Shown here: positions 7,724 to 15,671 of the stretch, one piece after another | Layout: each line of letters opens with the position of its first letter | How positions within the stretch are numbered: the stretch's first letter is position 1 | Assembly: GCA_004295885.1 (NCBI GenBank) | Contig: SEDG01000041.1 | Location: 1-21,386 of the forward strand | Length of the DNA: 21,386 bases | Reading direction: 5' to 3' | DNA from: Pedobacter sp. | Lineage (GTDB): Bacteria > Bacteroidota > Bacteroidia > Sphingobacteriales > Sphingobacteriaceae | Program-made: the position numbers and the translations under genes | Notes under the pieces: model-generated | Told to the model about the DNA's origin: nothing | Seen by the model: the letters and a program-made list of their open reading frames with translations, nothing else | Databases searched by the model: none

Positions 7724-10228
7724 ATGAAGAAACTCTACTTTTTATTAACCTTTGTTTCAATAATTGGCGCTCAAGCCTTTGCTCAAACAAAAACAATCTC
7801 ACTAACCGAAACAACACAAGCCCCAGAAAAAGCCAACTATCAAGCTGCGGCCCGTTTTTCGCCAACAAAACTTAGAAAAATTATTTATTCAACAGCCGTT
7901 GATCCACATTGGTTAAAATTAAGTAACAGATTCTGGTACCAATATGAGACGCCGAACGGCAAACAATGGTATATAGTTGACCCAGCTACAAAAAATAAAA
8001 AACTGCTTTTTAATAGTGAAGAATTAGCTTCAAAGATAACGATGATTATTCGTGACCCTTTCGATTCACAACATTTGCCAATTGAAAACCTAAAGTTCGC
8101 GAAAGATGAAAAGAGCATCAATTTTGAAATCAAAAGCACAATTGATGAAGTAAAAAAAGACAGGAAAGATAAAAAAGCTGCAGATTCACTGCAAAAGAAA
8201 ATCTTCTTCTTTAACTACGAATTGGCTTCAAATAAACTGACAGAAGTAAAGAATTATGAAAAACCAAAAGCAAAGCCAAGCTGGGGTTCAGTTGCTCCAG
8301 ATTCTTCTGCCGTAATTTTTTCTCGTAATTACAACTTGTATTGGATGGATAAAGAAAACTACAAAAAAGCCGTTAAAAATGAAGAGGACAGCACAATTGT
8401 AGAGCATCAGTTAACAAAAGATGGTGTTAAATTCTACTCTTACGGTAGTGATGGAGATGGAGAAAATAATGAAGAAGTTGTTAAAAACGATAAAAAGAGG
8501 AGAGGAGCTTACGTACTTTGGTCGCCAAACTCTAAATACTTTGTTTTAGATAGAACGGATTCTAGGAAAGTAAAAGATCTTTGGGTAATTAATAGCGTTT
8601 CTGCTGGCCGACCAACTTTAGAAACTTATAAATATCAAATGCCAGGAGAAAAGGAATCTCCTATTGACGAATTTGTATTGTTCAACTTTGCTGCAAAAAC
8701 TCAAAAAACAATTAATACGACTGCTTTTAAGGACCAAAGCATTTCTACTTGGGGCAAGGAAAGTTTAAATAAAGATAGAGATAACGAGTTCCGCCCATCT
8801 ATTTGGTTAGGCGACGACGAAAAGTTCTATTTTTCTCGTACAAGTAGAGATTTAAAACGTATTGATATTTGTACAATTAACATCAATACGGGAGTGGTAA
8901 CTCAAATTATCGAGGAACGTTTTAATACTTATGTAGAAGTACAAAGACCAGGACTAATTAACGGCGGACAAGAGATTATCCATTGGAGTGAGCGTGATGG
9001 TTGGGGACATTTTTATTTGTTTGACGGTGCTGGAAAGTTAAAAAATCAAATCACTTCTGGTTCTTTCCACTGTGAAAGCATAGTTCAGATTGACCAAAAA
9101 AATAGGGTGTTATATTTTACCGCTAACGGTAGAGAAGGTAAAGAGGACCCATATTTTATGCATTTATACCGCATTAACTTTGATGGCACAGGTATGAAAT
9201 TGTTAAATGCTGGAGATTTTGACCACGCTGTGAACATGAACGATGAAGCTCAGTTCTTTATTGATAACTTCTCTAGAGTTAATACTGTTCCCAAATCAGT
9301 TTTATTAGATAATTTAGGCAATAAAGTGATGGATCTAGAAACAGCAGATTTATCATTGTTAATGGCTGCGGGCTACAAATTTCCAGAACCGTTTAAGGTT
9401 AAAGCTGATGATGGTGTAACCGATATTTATGGTGTAATGTATAAGCCATTCAACTTCGACCCAAATAAAAAGTATCCAATTATAGAGTACGTTTATCCTG
9501 GTCCGCAAACCGAAGCGGTAAATAAATCTTTTGGTAGAAGTATGGATAGAACAGACCGTTTGGCTCAATTGGGCTATGTGGTAATCACTGTTGGAAATAG
9601 AGGCGGAAATCCTGCTCGTTCTAAATGGTACCACACTTATGGTTACGGTAATTTGCGTGATTATGGCTTGGCTGATAAAAAAGCGGCTATTGAGCAATTA
9701 GCTGACAAATATTCTTATATTGATGCAAATAAAGTTGGCATCACTGGTCACTCTGGTGGTGGTTTTATGTCAACGGCAGCTTTGTTGGTTTATCCAGATT
9801 TCTTTAAAGTGGCAGTTTCTGCTGCGGGTAACCATGATAACAGTATTTACAATCGTTGGTGGAGCGAAAAACACCACGGTGTTAAAGAAATTGTTTCTGC
9901 CAAAGGCGATACCACCTTCAAATATGCAATTGATAAGAATGCGGATTTAGCTAAAAACCTAAAAGGACATTTGTTATTAATGCATGGCGATGTTGATAAT
10001 AATGTAAATCCTGCCAACTCAATTAGGGTGGCAAGTGCATTAATTAAGGCTGGTAAAAGGTTTGATTACATGATTGTTCCTGGTCAACGTCATGGTTTTG
10101 GCGATATGACAGAATATATGTTTTGGCGTTTAGCAGATTACTTCAACAATTACTTGTTAGGCGATTTTTCTCAATCGACCAATGTGAATATCACAGAGAT
10201 GGATAGGGAAGTAGAACGTAAGCAATAG
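7724..10228 (+). CDS. S9 family peptidase, dipeptidyl peptidase IV-like
   Basis: A secreted or periplasmic serine peptidase of 834 residues. It has a clear signal peptide (MKKLYFLLTF to AFAQ, about 1-21), an N-terminal beta-propeller domain of the DPP IV type (about 60-545, including WSERDGWGHFYLF near 421-433, characteristic of the S9B group), and a C-terminal alpha/beta-hydrolase domain (about 555-815). The catalytic triad is visible: Ser677 in GHSGGG, Asp758 in HGDVDNNV, and His790 in RHGFGD. Such enzymes release dipeptides from short peptides, often after proline. A charged insert at about 140-155 and 245-260 is longer than in classical DPP IV. The gene is monocistronic: it has a terminator downstream and an upstream gap shared with the divergent deacetylase gene. 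The gene is intact, and the family assignment is firm. Confidence 0.93.
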   Translation: MKKLYFLLTFVSIIGAQAFAQTKTISLTETTQAPEKANYQAAARFSPTKLRKIIYSTAVDPHWLKLSNRFWYQYETPNGKQWYIVDPATKNKKLLFNSEELASKITMIIRDPFDSQHLPIENLKFAKDEKSINFEIKSTIDEVKKDRKDKKAADSLQKKIFFFNYELASNKLTEVKNYEKPKAKPSWGSVAPDSSAVIFSRNYNLYWMDKENYKKAVKNEEDSTIVEHQLTKDGVKFYSYGSDGDGENNEEVVKNDKKRRGAYVLWSPNSKYFVLDRTDSRKVKDLWVINSVSAGRPTLETYKYQMPGEKESPIDEFVLFNFAAKTQKTINTTAFKDQSISTWGKESLNKDRDNEFRPSIWLGDDEKFYFSRTSRDLKRIDICTININTGVVTQIIEERFNTYVEVQRPGLINGGQEIIHWSERDGWGHFYLFDGAGKLKNQITSGSFHCESIVQIDQKNRVLYFTANGREGKEDPYFMHLYRINFDGTGMKLLNAGDFDHAVNMNDEAQFFIDNFSRVNTVPKSVLLDNLGNKVMDLETADLSLLMAAGYKFPEPFKVKADDGVTDIYGVMYKPFNFDPNKKYPIIEYVYPGPQTEAVNKSFGRSMDRTDRLAQLGYVVITVGNRGGNPARSKWYHTYGYGNLRDYGLADKKAAIEQLADKYSYIDANKVGITGHSGGGFMSTAALLVYPDFFKVAVSAAGNHDNSIYNRWWSEKHHGVKEIVSAKGDTTFKYAIDKNADLAKNLKGHLLLMHGDVDNNVNPANSIRVASALIKAGKRFDYMIVPGQRHGFGDMTEYMFWRLADYFNNYLLGDFSQSTNVNITEMDREVERKQ

Positions 10229-10230
10229 TT

Positions 10231-10305
10231 TTTAAGCCACTAGGACAAAGAACACAAAGCATTGCTAGTGTTTTATTTGGGGTTTTCGTGTCTTTGTGGT
10301 TAAAT
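10231..10305. repeat. Imperfect palindromic intergenic repeat after the S9 peptidase gene
   Basis: The left arm begins TTTAAGCCACTAGGACAAAG and the right arm ends GTGTCTTTGTGGTTAAA; reversed and complemented, the right arm reads TTTAACCACAAAGACAC, matching the left arm with a few changes. The element begins two bases after the stop codon (10228). ACCACAAAGACAC-type palindromes recur between genes in Bacteroidetes and some other phyla, by my recollection; only one copy is in this window. Confidence 0.55.
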
Positions 10306-10344
10306 TGAATGAAGAGAATTAGAAAAAAAACAATAAAATTGATG

Positions 10345-10370
10345 AAGGCTCCAAATTGGAGCCTTTTTTA
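10345..10370 (+). terminator. Terminator of the S9 peptidase gene
   Basis: A 9-bp GC-containing stem (AAGGCTCCA paired with TGGAGCCTT) with a 3-base loop and a T6 tail, about 115 bp after the S9 stop and upstream of the MFS promoter. Confidence 0.88.
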
Positions 10371-10394
10371 TTTGACCTAATTATGTAAAAATAT

Positions 10395-10428
10395 TGCTTA
10401 TTCGACATAGTTAAATTTTTAAATTTGC
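10395..10428 (+). promoter_or_regulatory. Promoter of the MFS gene
   Basis: TAAATTTG at 10421-10428 is a perfect -7 element, and a TTG at 10395-10397 lies 23 bases upstream, at the upper end of the expected -33 spacing. The predicted transcript start is about 10 bases before the ATG at 10446. The location directly after the S9 terminator supports it. Confidence 0.6.
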
Positions 10429-10445
10429 CGTATAACCCAAAGCAA

Positions 10446-11654
10446 ATGAATACCCCATCTCCGAAATTAATTGCCGAACAAACAGTTTTTCCTATACTTT
10501 TTGCCCTAAGTTTTTCACATCTGTTAAACGATACCATACAATCTTTAATACCTGCAATTTATCCAATCATCAAAAACAGCTATCATTTAAGCTTTACGCA
10601 GATCGGCTTAATTACTTTCACTTTTCAAATGGCGGCATCATTGTTTCAGCCCTTTGTAGGAATGTATACCGATAAAAAACCACAACCATTTTCATTAGCT
10701 ACAGGGATGGGCTTTACCTTAATTGGTCTGATTACACTTTCTCAATCATCTAATTTTTATATGATTTTGTTTGCTGTGGCGTTAATTGGAACAGGTTCCT
10801 CAATTTTTCATCCAGAAGCTTCAAGAATGGCGCATGCGGCATCTGGCGGAAAAAGGGGATTGGCTCAATCGGTTTTTCAATTGGGTGGAAATGCAGGAAG
10901 TTCTTTAGGCCCATTATTAGCTGCGTGGATTATTGTACCTCACGGACAAGTGAGTGTGATCTGGTTCTCTTTAATTGCATTATTGGCCATAGTGGTTTTA
11001 ACTTATGTTGGTAATTGGTACAAAGGTTATTTAGTAAGGTTAAGTGAAAGAGTTAAAACTCAAGCAAAAAATTTAGGGCACAATTTAACTAAGCGAAGAG
11101 TTGTTTTTTCGATTTCAATTCTATTGATTTTGATTTTCTCGAAATACTTTTACATGGCTAGTTTAACCAGCTACTTTACATTTTATCTGATTCAGAAGTT
11201 CCACGTTTCTGTTCAAACTTCGCAAGTTTATTTATTTGTATTTCTTTTCTCTGTGGCAGCTGGAACACTAATTGGAGGACCAGTTGGAGATAGAATTGGG
11301 CGTAAATACGTAATCTGGGCTTCTATATTAGGTACTGCACCATTTGCACTGTTATTGCCACACGCCAATCTATTTTGGACAGGCGTTTTAATTGTTCCTA
11401 TTGGGATAATTTTGGCTTCTGCTTTTTCTGCAATATTGGTATATGCACAAGAATTAATTCCAGGAAAGGTGGGTTTGGTAGCTGGTTTATTCTTCGGCTT
11501 TGCCTTTGGTATGGGAGGAATTGGTTCGGCGTTATTGGGCAGATTGGCTGACTCGACAAGCATTAATTACGTTTATAATGTTTGTGCATTTTTGCCATTA
11601 ATTGGTTTGCTAACGGCATTTTTACCAAATATTTCTACTACAAAGAAAGTATAA
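10446..11654 (+). CDS. MFS transporter, fosmidomycin-resistance (Fsr) type
   Basis: A polytopic inner-membrane protein of 402 residues from the ATG at 10446; an in-frame TTG 21 bases upstream lies inside the promoter and is not used as the start here. Twelve hydrophobic segments can be recognised, in two halves separated by the basic loop around KGYLVRLSERVKTQAKN. Fsr-type features are FALSFSHLLNDTIQSLIPAIYP near the N-terminus, the GTGSSIFHPEASRMAH stretch in the fourth helix region, and QSVFQLGGNAGSSLGPLLAA. The second half carries GGPVGDRIGRKYVIW, the MFS loop motif. E. coli Fsr exports fosmidomycin when overexpressed; the natural substrate of this homologue is unknown. It is a single gene with its own promoter. 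Confidence 0.9.
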   Translation: MNTPSPKLIAEQTVFPILFALSFSHLLNDTIQSLIPAIYPIIKNSYHLSFTQIGLITFTFQMAASLFQPFVGMYTDKKPQPFSLATGMGFTLIGLITLSQSSNFYMILFAVALIGTGSSIFHPEASRMAHAASGGKRGLAQSVFQLGGNAGSSLGPLLAAWIIVPHGQVSVIWFSLIALLAIVVLTYVGNWYKGYLVRLSERVKTQAKNLGHNLTKRRVVFSISILLILIFSKYFYMASLTSYFTFYLIQKFHVSVQTSQVYLFVFLFSVAAGTLIGGPVGDRIGRKYVIWASILGTAPFALLLPHANLFWTGVLIVPIGIILASAFSAILVYAQELIPGKVGLVAGLFFGFAFGMGGIGSALLGRLADSTSINYVYNVCAFLPLIGLLTAFLPNISTTKKV

Positions 11655-11740
11655 AATTTTATCATTTTTTCGGTCATAAATTTTGTGTGGACTGGTTTTA
11701 CGCCTAGTCGGTTTTTGAGTTTGTGGCTTAAGCCCAGTAT

Positions 11741-11815
11741 TTTAAACCCGATAGCAGCGAACACGACGCCAATTTTCATTGGCTAGTAAAGCGTAGAGCG
11801 GGACTGTCGGGAGTT
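11741..11815. repeat. Structured GC-richer intergenic repeat after the MFS gene
   Basis: The outer arms CCCGATAG (from 11747) and CTGTCGGG (ending 11811) form an imperfect inverted repeat. Inside it, GCCAAT (11768-11773) and ATTGGC (11778-11783) form a perfect hairpin with a 4-base loop. A further 10-bp palindrome GGCTTAAGCC lies just upstream (11725-11734). The GC content is higher than in the neighbouring intergenic DNA. I recall similar 'CCCGATAGCAGCG ... AGCGGGACTGTCGGG' elements in Sphingobacteriaceae intergenic regions. The 68-codon minus-strand reading frame across it is taken as spurious. Confidence 0.5.
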
Positions 11816-11919
11816 GTAAAGTCTGAACGTGGTTTTACTAAAAAAATAAGGCATCCAATTATACGTAATAACTATGCATTTATTTCTTTAACTTCAACTA
11901 TTCACCTAAACATAAATTT

Positions 11920-13147
11920 ATGTATCGCAAATTATTGGGCTTGCTTGCTATAGCAGCTTACTTTTCCTCATGTCAATCATCTCAATCTGGTTCAGACGTT
12001 ACAGATTCTGTAGCCTTAAAAGTAATTAGTGACACTGCTTTTTCAAAACATATTGCAGTTTTAGCTTCAGATGATTTTGAAGGAAGAAAACCTTTTACTG
12101 AAGGGGAAACCAAAACCATTAACTATTTAGAAGGAGAATTTAAAAAGTTAGGCTTAAAGCCAGGAAATGGCGAAAGTTATTTTCAAGATGTGCCAATGGT
12201 TGATATCAAATCTACACCGAGTGATTTAGTTATTAAAACTACCAAAGGTCTTGGAGTTAAGAGTTTGAAGTTTTTGGATGATTTTGTTGGTGCTAGTCGC
12301 CATGTTACGGAGCAAGTTAAGGTAGAAAACTCTGAAATGGTTTTTGCTGGTTATGGAATTGTTGCTCCGGAATACAAATGGAATGATTATGAAGGTTTAG
12401 ATGTAAAAGGAAAAACTGTTGTGGTAATGGTTAACGACCCTGGCTTCAGTGATTCAACTCTGTTTAAAGGTAAAACGATGACTTATTATGGTCGTTGGAC
12501 CTACAAGTTCGAAGAAGCTGCTCGTCAAGGTGCAACAGGCATTATCATTATTCACGAAGACAAGGCGGCGAGTTATCCTTGGGCAGTTGTTAGAAGTGGA
12601 TGGTCTAAATCTAAGTTATATCTAGAGGCTGCTGACGGAAATAAATCGAGGGCCTTAATGGAAGGATGGATTACACAAGATGTTGCAAAAGCAATTTTTA
12701 GAATGGCAGGTAAATCTGCTGATTTAATGTTTCAAGCTGGTAAAAAAGGTTTTAAAGCTGTCGATTTAGGATTAAATATTTCGACTACCATCAACAATAC
12801 CATTAAAAAATCTATATCCCACAATGTGGCAGCTGTATTACCAGGAACTTAGGTCAGACCATTTCAACTTTGCGAAGGTTGGTATTCCTGCGTTGTATAC
12901 AGAAACTGGAGATGATAATGTAGCCAAGGGCTTAGCTTGGGGTAAGGCTCAAAAAGAAGATTATACCACAAATCGCTATCACGCACCTGCGGATAACTTT
13001 GAACCTGCCAAATGGGATTTTTCTGGTATGGTAGAAGATCTAAGGTTGTTATTTAGTGTTGGTTATCGCTTGAGTAATGAAACCACTTTCCCTGGTTGGA
13101 AAGAAGGAAGTGAGTTTAAAGCGATACGTGAGAAAAGTATGAAGTAA
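11920..13147 (+). pseudogene. M28 family zinc peptidase lipoprotein, broken by an internal deletion and frameshift
   Basis: The first frame (11920-12852) starts with a lipoprotein-type leader ending at Cys18. It continues with the M28 opening LASDDFEGRKPFTEGE (49-63), a PA domain (about 139-290; MVFAGYGIVAPEYKWNDYEG) and the first core strand SHNVAAVLPGT, then stops. In another frame, from about 12851, the end of the domain resumes: RSDHFNFAKVGIPALY, then NRYHAPADNF with the last zinc-ligand His. The remembered family order requires about 130-150 residues between these points, including the HxDH zinc ligand, the bridging Asp, the EE pair and the next Asp. These are absent from the DNA, and frame arithmetic gives a net loss of 3n+2 bases. 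The product would be a lipidated PA-domain fragment without a catalytic site. Intact homologues are secreted aminopeptidases. Confidence 0.87.
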
Positions 13148-13157
13148 GGTTGGTTAC

Positions 13158-13209
13158 AAAAAAAGAGCCGCTGATTCGCAGATGAATTTGCATTCAGCGG
13201 CTTTTTTTT
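13158..13209. terminator. Bidirectional terminator between the M28 remnant and a barrel gene
   Basis: A 9-bp stem, AGCCGCTGA (13166-13174) with TCAGCGGCT (13194-13202), is flanked by an A-run on the left and a T-run on the right. It lies between convergent stop codons at 13147 and 13214, so it can serve both genes. Confidence 0.87.
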
Positions 13210-13213
13210 AGGC

Positions 13214-13861
13214 TTAAAAGTGGAAGTTGACGCCAAATGATGGCGTAAAATTATCAAGTACAAGTTGTACATTACTGCTTCTGCTGAAATGATAATCTTG
13301 ATTATTGCCTCTTTCATTAAAATAGCTAATCAAAGGAAACGATAATTCGATATCCCATTTTCCAGATGGTAAAAATGCGAAGCCTGGGTTTAGGCTGGCC
13401 CCAAAGCCTTTAAAAGTGTAGTCAGTCCTATATAAATATCCAGTATCATCTATATTTTTATAGCTGTTGATTTGAAAAGTTAAGTTAGCCTGGCCGAAAA
13501 ATTTAAAGTTTTCCTTGATATGAATGTAATATCTAGCAAATGGGGAAAGGCCGAAGTTTTCTTCTTTAAAACCAAAGCTACTTTGTATGGAATTTGTACT
13601 AGTATCAAAGTAATCATAAAATTCGCCATCAAGTTTTGAAATGTTATAATTAAACTCCATCCCGAGGGATAGATTATTGTTTAAAAAATATCCAATCCTG
13701 GGATTAATGGCAAAGGAATTTAACCTCGTTGCATTTGAATTTTGGTCTGTAGTGCCAAAACTTAAGCTTAAGCCTCCAATAGTGGCACCTTTTTGAATTT
13801 GTGCGTGTGTTACAAATCCCATGGCACATAGCGCAGCCATCATTAAGAATTTAATTTTCAT
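13214..13861 (-). CDS. Outer membrane beta-barrel protein
   Basis: A 215-residue exported protein with a clear signal peptide (MKIKFLMMAALCAMGFVTHA, cleaved before Gln21). The mature part alternates short hydrophobic strands with Asn/Asp-rich turns, for example INPRIGYFLNNNLSLGMEFNYNI and LSPFARYYIHIKENFKFFGQANLTF, and ends in Phe (FGVNFHF), the usual outer-membrane insertion signal. This is the OmpX/OMP_b-brl class of small 8-10-strand barrels. Its role is unknown; such proteins affect envelope properties or adhesion. Its signal peptide, mature start and promoter resemble those of the barrel gene at 14146, which suggests a diverged tandem duplicate. Confidence 0.85.
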   Translation of the reverse strand: MKIKFLMMAALCAMGFVTHAQIQKGATIGGLSLSFGTTDQNSNATRLNSFAINPRIGYFLNNNLSLGMEFNYNISKLDGEFYDYFDTSTNSIQSSFGFKEENFGLSPFARYYIHIKENFKFFGQANLTFQINSYKNIDDTGYLYRTDYTFKGFGASLNPGFAFLPSGKWDIELSFPLISYFNERGNNQDYHFSRSSNVQLVLDNFTPSFGVNFHF

Positions 13862-13883
13862 ATCGATTTAATTTGTGTGTAAT

Positions 13884-13914
13884 CAATATTAAATAAAATT
13901 CACAAAATATGCAA
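13884..13914 (-). promoter_or_regulatory. Promoter of the barrel gene at 13214
   Basis: On the minus strand a TTG (13914-13912) is followed after 20 bases by TAATATTG (13891-13884), one mismatch from TAnnTTTG, then AT and ACACA. The same arrangement (TTG, 19 bases, TAATATTG, ATATACACA) precedes the next barrel gene. The leader would be about 15-20 bases. Confidence 0.65.
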
Positions 13915-14085
13915 CATATAAAAAGCGATTTTTAGCCTGTAAGTTGCTGGTAAACAGTTAATATGGAAGCTATTTTGTTAATCTAAATTGAATTTTCGGT
14001 TTTATCGTTAGTTTCAGTTGCGAGACCCCAATCCCCATTGGTTGTCTTTCCTCAATTCACACTGCATGGCTTCCCTTTTATCAGC

Positions 14086-14131
14086 AAAAAAGCTATTAAC
14101 TTACATTTAAGGCTGTAAATTAACGGCTTTT
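14086..14131 (-). terminator. Terminator of the barrel gene at 14146
   Basis: Arms 14089-14105 and 14114-14130 (17 bases each, 8-base loop) pair at 16 of 17 positions on the minus-strand transcript, counting two G-U pairs, and only 15 of 17 on the plus strand. A T-run follows on the minus strand. It lies 15 bp after the stop. Confidence 0.75.
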
Positions 14132-14145
14132 CTTTTGAGACAGAT

Positions 14146-14766
14146 CTAGAATAAAATATAAATCTTAAAGCCTAGATTATTGATAAAACCATCGCTACTT
14201 ATATTAAATGAAGTACGTGTATAATCGAAAGTGCCGCCTGTTGAATTCTCCTTTTGTTTTGTTTCAGCATAACTTGCGTTTGCCGATAACAGACTAGTCT
14301 CAAATGCAAATCTCTTTGAGAGAAACCAAGTTATGCCACCAAATGCACCTACGTTATAAGTATTAGTTGTGTATTCTGTTACCTGATTTGTGCTAGTATT
14401 TTCCTGTATTCCATAATTATACCCTGCCCTGCCACCTGCATAAGCATATAAGGTCTTCACCAAGGGGAAATATTTCTGATACGTTACGTTACCACCATAA
14501 CTTTTACTCTCACTATCGTAAGGGGCGTTTGAATAGTTATTTTTTGAATAATTTAAATCAAATCCAATTTTGGTATTATCTTTAATAAAATTACCATAAC
14601 CTATTGAATAAGAATTAGTTTTTATTTCTATTTCTCCTCCAGGATTTTTCTGCTTTTCGGTATTTACATTTACTCCAAAGCTTAGGGCATTAGTACCTTT
14701 TTTTTGTGCGTTAGCTGTGAACGCAACGGCGCATAATACGCCCATGATTAATAGTTTAGATTTCAT
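14146..14766 (-). CDS. Outer membrane beta-barrel protein, likely paralogue of the 13214 gene
   Basis: A 206-residue exported protein: signal peptide MKSKLLIMGVLCAVAFTANA cleaved before Gln21, then alternating beta-strands (NSYSIGYGNFIKDNTKIGFD, TLYAYAGGRAGYNYGI, VGAFGGITWFLSKRFAFETS) and a terminal Phe (GFKIYILF). The pattern of an internal strand ending in a 'WFLSKRFAFE' turn is common in the Bacteroidetes OMP_b-brl family. The first 40 residues match the neighbouring barrel in layout, with LSFG near the mature N-terminus in both. The function is unknown. It has its own promoter and terminator, so the two copies can be expressed independently although their promoters are alike. Confidence 0.85.
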   Translation of the reverse strand: MKSKLLIMGVLCAVAFTANAQKKGTNALSFGVNVNTEKQKNPGGEIEIKTNSYSIGYGNFIKDNTKIGFDLNYSKNNYSNAPYDSESKSYGGNVTYQKYFPLVKTLYAYAGGRAGYNYGIQENTSTNQVTEYTTNTYNVGAFGGITWFLSKRFAFETSLLSANASYAETKQKENSTGGTFDYTRTSFNISSDGFINNLGFKIYILF

Positions 14767-14790
14767 TTGTGTGTTGTTTTATGTGTATAT

Positions 14791-14820
14791 CAATATTAAA
14801 AAGAAAATTTCAAAAAACAA
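14791..14820 (-). promoter_or_regulatory. Promoter of the barrel gene at 14146
   Basis: On the minus strand a TTG (14820-14818), a 19-base spacer and TAATATTG (14798-14791) are followed by ATATACACA. It matches the promoter of the other barrel gene in spacing, in the -7 element and in the bases just after it. Confidence 0.65.
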
Positions 14821-14872
14821 CTATTATTTTAGTTTTATAACTGAAAAATAAGTTAAATAGCTAATAATCAGG

Positions 14873-14909
14873 GCAAAAAAAATCATCCTCAGAATTTCTT
14901 GAGGATGAT
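14873..14909 (-). terminator. Terminator of the barrel gene at 14938
   Basis: A perfect 10-bp stem (ATCATCCTCA 14882-14891 with TGAGGATGAT 14900-14909) and an 8-base loop, followed on the minus strand by a long T-run. It lies 29 bp after the stop codon. Confidence 0.9.
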
Positions 14910-14937
14910 ATGATTGGTTAAGGCAAATTTGCGCTGG

Positions 14938-15453
14938 CTATTTTCCTAAGTCAAAGGCAACACCAACATTAACCGAAAACTGATTATTTAACTTTTCGTA
15001 ATTAATGGCATCAGCGTTGTATTTAGCAATAGGGAATTGTGTTTCGGCAAAAAGACCGAAGCCTTTTGAAAAGAAAATCCTACCGCCAACATGACCGCCA
15101 AAATTTTTCAACCCTAAATTCAAACCAGGGTATACATCAACGTTTGAAGGCAGACCAATTACACTTCCCAAGTTTGCATTAAATCGAGCTTTAAGATCAA
15201 ATCTGTCGCCAAAACCAGCCTTATCCAAACCCGCAATTTTCTTAGTGCCTAAAAGGTAGCCCGCTTGTGCACCTACAGAAAAACTGTCGCCTAGTCCATA
15301 ATCTAAAGAGGTAACTATTCCAGTTCCAAATTTTTGTAAACTAGCACCAATATGATACCTCAAATCGTCTTTTCCTTTATAAGCATCTGTCTGTGCATTA
15401 ACATTAATGTAGCTTGCTGACAAGATAAGGAAGCTTGAAAAAATCTTTTTCAT
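14938..15453 (-). CDS. Small outer membrane protein (beta-barrel)
   Basis: A 171-residue exported protein with a signal peptide (MKKIFSSFLILSASYINVNA, cleaved before Gln21). The mature part is Gly-rich with amphipathic strands (YHIGASLQKFGTGIVTSLDY, FSVGAQAGYLLG, VGGRIFFSKGFGLFAETQFP, FSVNVGVAFDLGK), consistent with a small barrel of about 8 strands. The central part includes the motif FDLKARFNANLGSVIGLPSN and a 'YPGLNLGLKNFGGHVGGR' region typical of a Bacteroidetes-specific family of uncharacterised proteins. Unlike the other two barrels it ends in Leu-Gly-Lys instead of an aromatic residue. It is not clearly related to them beyond general architecture. It has its own terminator and a possible promoter. 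Confidence 0.8.
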   Translation of the reverse strand: MKKIFSSFLILSASYINVNAQTDAYKGKDDLRYHIGASLQKFGTGIVTSLDYGLGDSFSVGAQAGYLLGTKKIAGLDKAGFGDRFDLKARFNANLGSVIGLPSNVDVYPGLNLGLKNFGGHVGGRIFFSKGFGLFAETQFPIAKYNADAINYEKLNNQFSVNVGVAFDLGK

Positions 15454-15476
15454 AAATATTTGCTTTAATAAACCGC

Positions 15477-15484
15477 CAAAAGTA
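15477..15484 (-). promoter_or_regulatory. -7 element for the barrel gene at 14938
   Basis: The minus strand reads TACTTTTG, a perfect TAnnTTTG, 23 bp upstream of the ATG at 15453. The nearest TTG upstream (15502-15500) is 15 bases away, slightly short for a -33 element. Confidence 0.5.
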
Positions 15485-15671
15485 GCGTATAAAAACCGAC
15501 AATTTTAAAGGTTCAAAAGATTTAAACTATGGGTTAAAAAAGTAAAATTTGACGATATTATCTATCGTTAAAAGACATCGTTTTTAACTGTTAAGCAATA
15601 TGTTAACGAGATTTCGGAGCGCCAATATCAGTTGTCTAGCCAAGGTAGATTTATGTTAACTTTTTTAATAA

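Noticed and set aside
9359..9697. 112-codon minus-strand frame within the S9 peptidase gene
   Set aside because: Antisense to the well-conserved catalytic domain; composition matches a shadow frame.
11228..11563. 111-codon minus-strand frame within the MFS gene
   Set aside because: Shadow frame of the membrane helices; Pro/Ala/Asn-rich with no plausible fold.
11573..11779. Minus-strand 68-codon frame overlapping the MFS gene end
   Set aside because: It is antisense to the MFS gene and then crosses the structured repeat; there is no homology or promoter to support it.
12824..13147. Treating the second part of the M28 gene as a separate gene
   Set aside because: Its apparent start lies in the out-of-frame overlap with the first part, and its homologous region begins only at about 12851 in the middle of the M28 domain.
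14021..14047. CCAAT-CCCC-ATTGG hairpin between the two barrel genes as a regulatory element
   Set aside because: Only a 5-bp stem with a 4-base loop, no T-run and no second copy near the paralogous gene; chance is sufficient.
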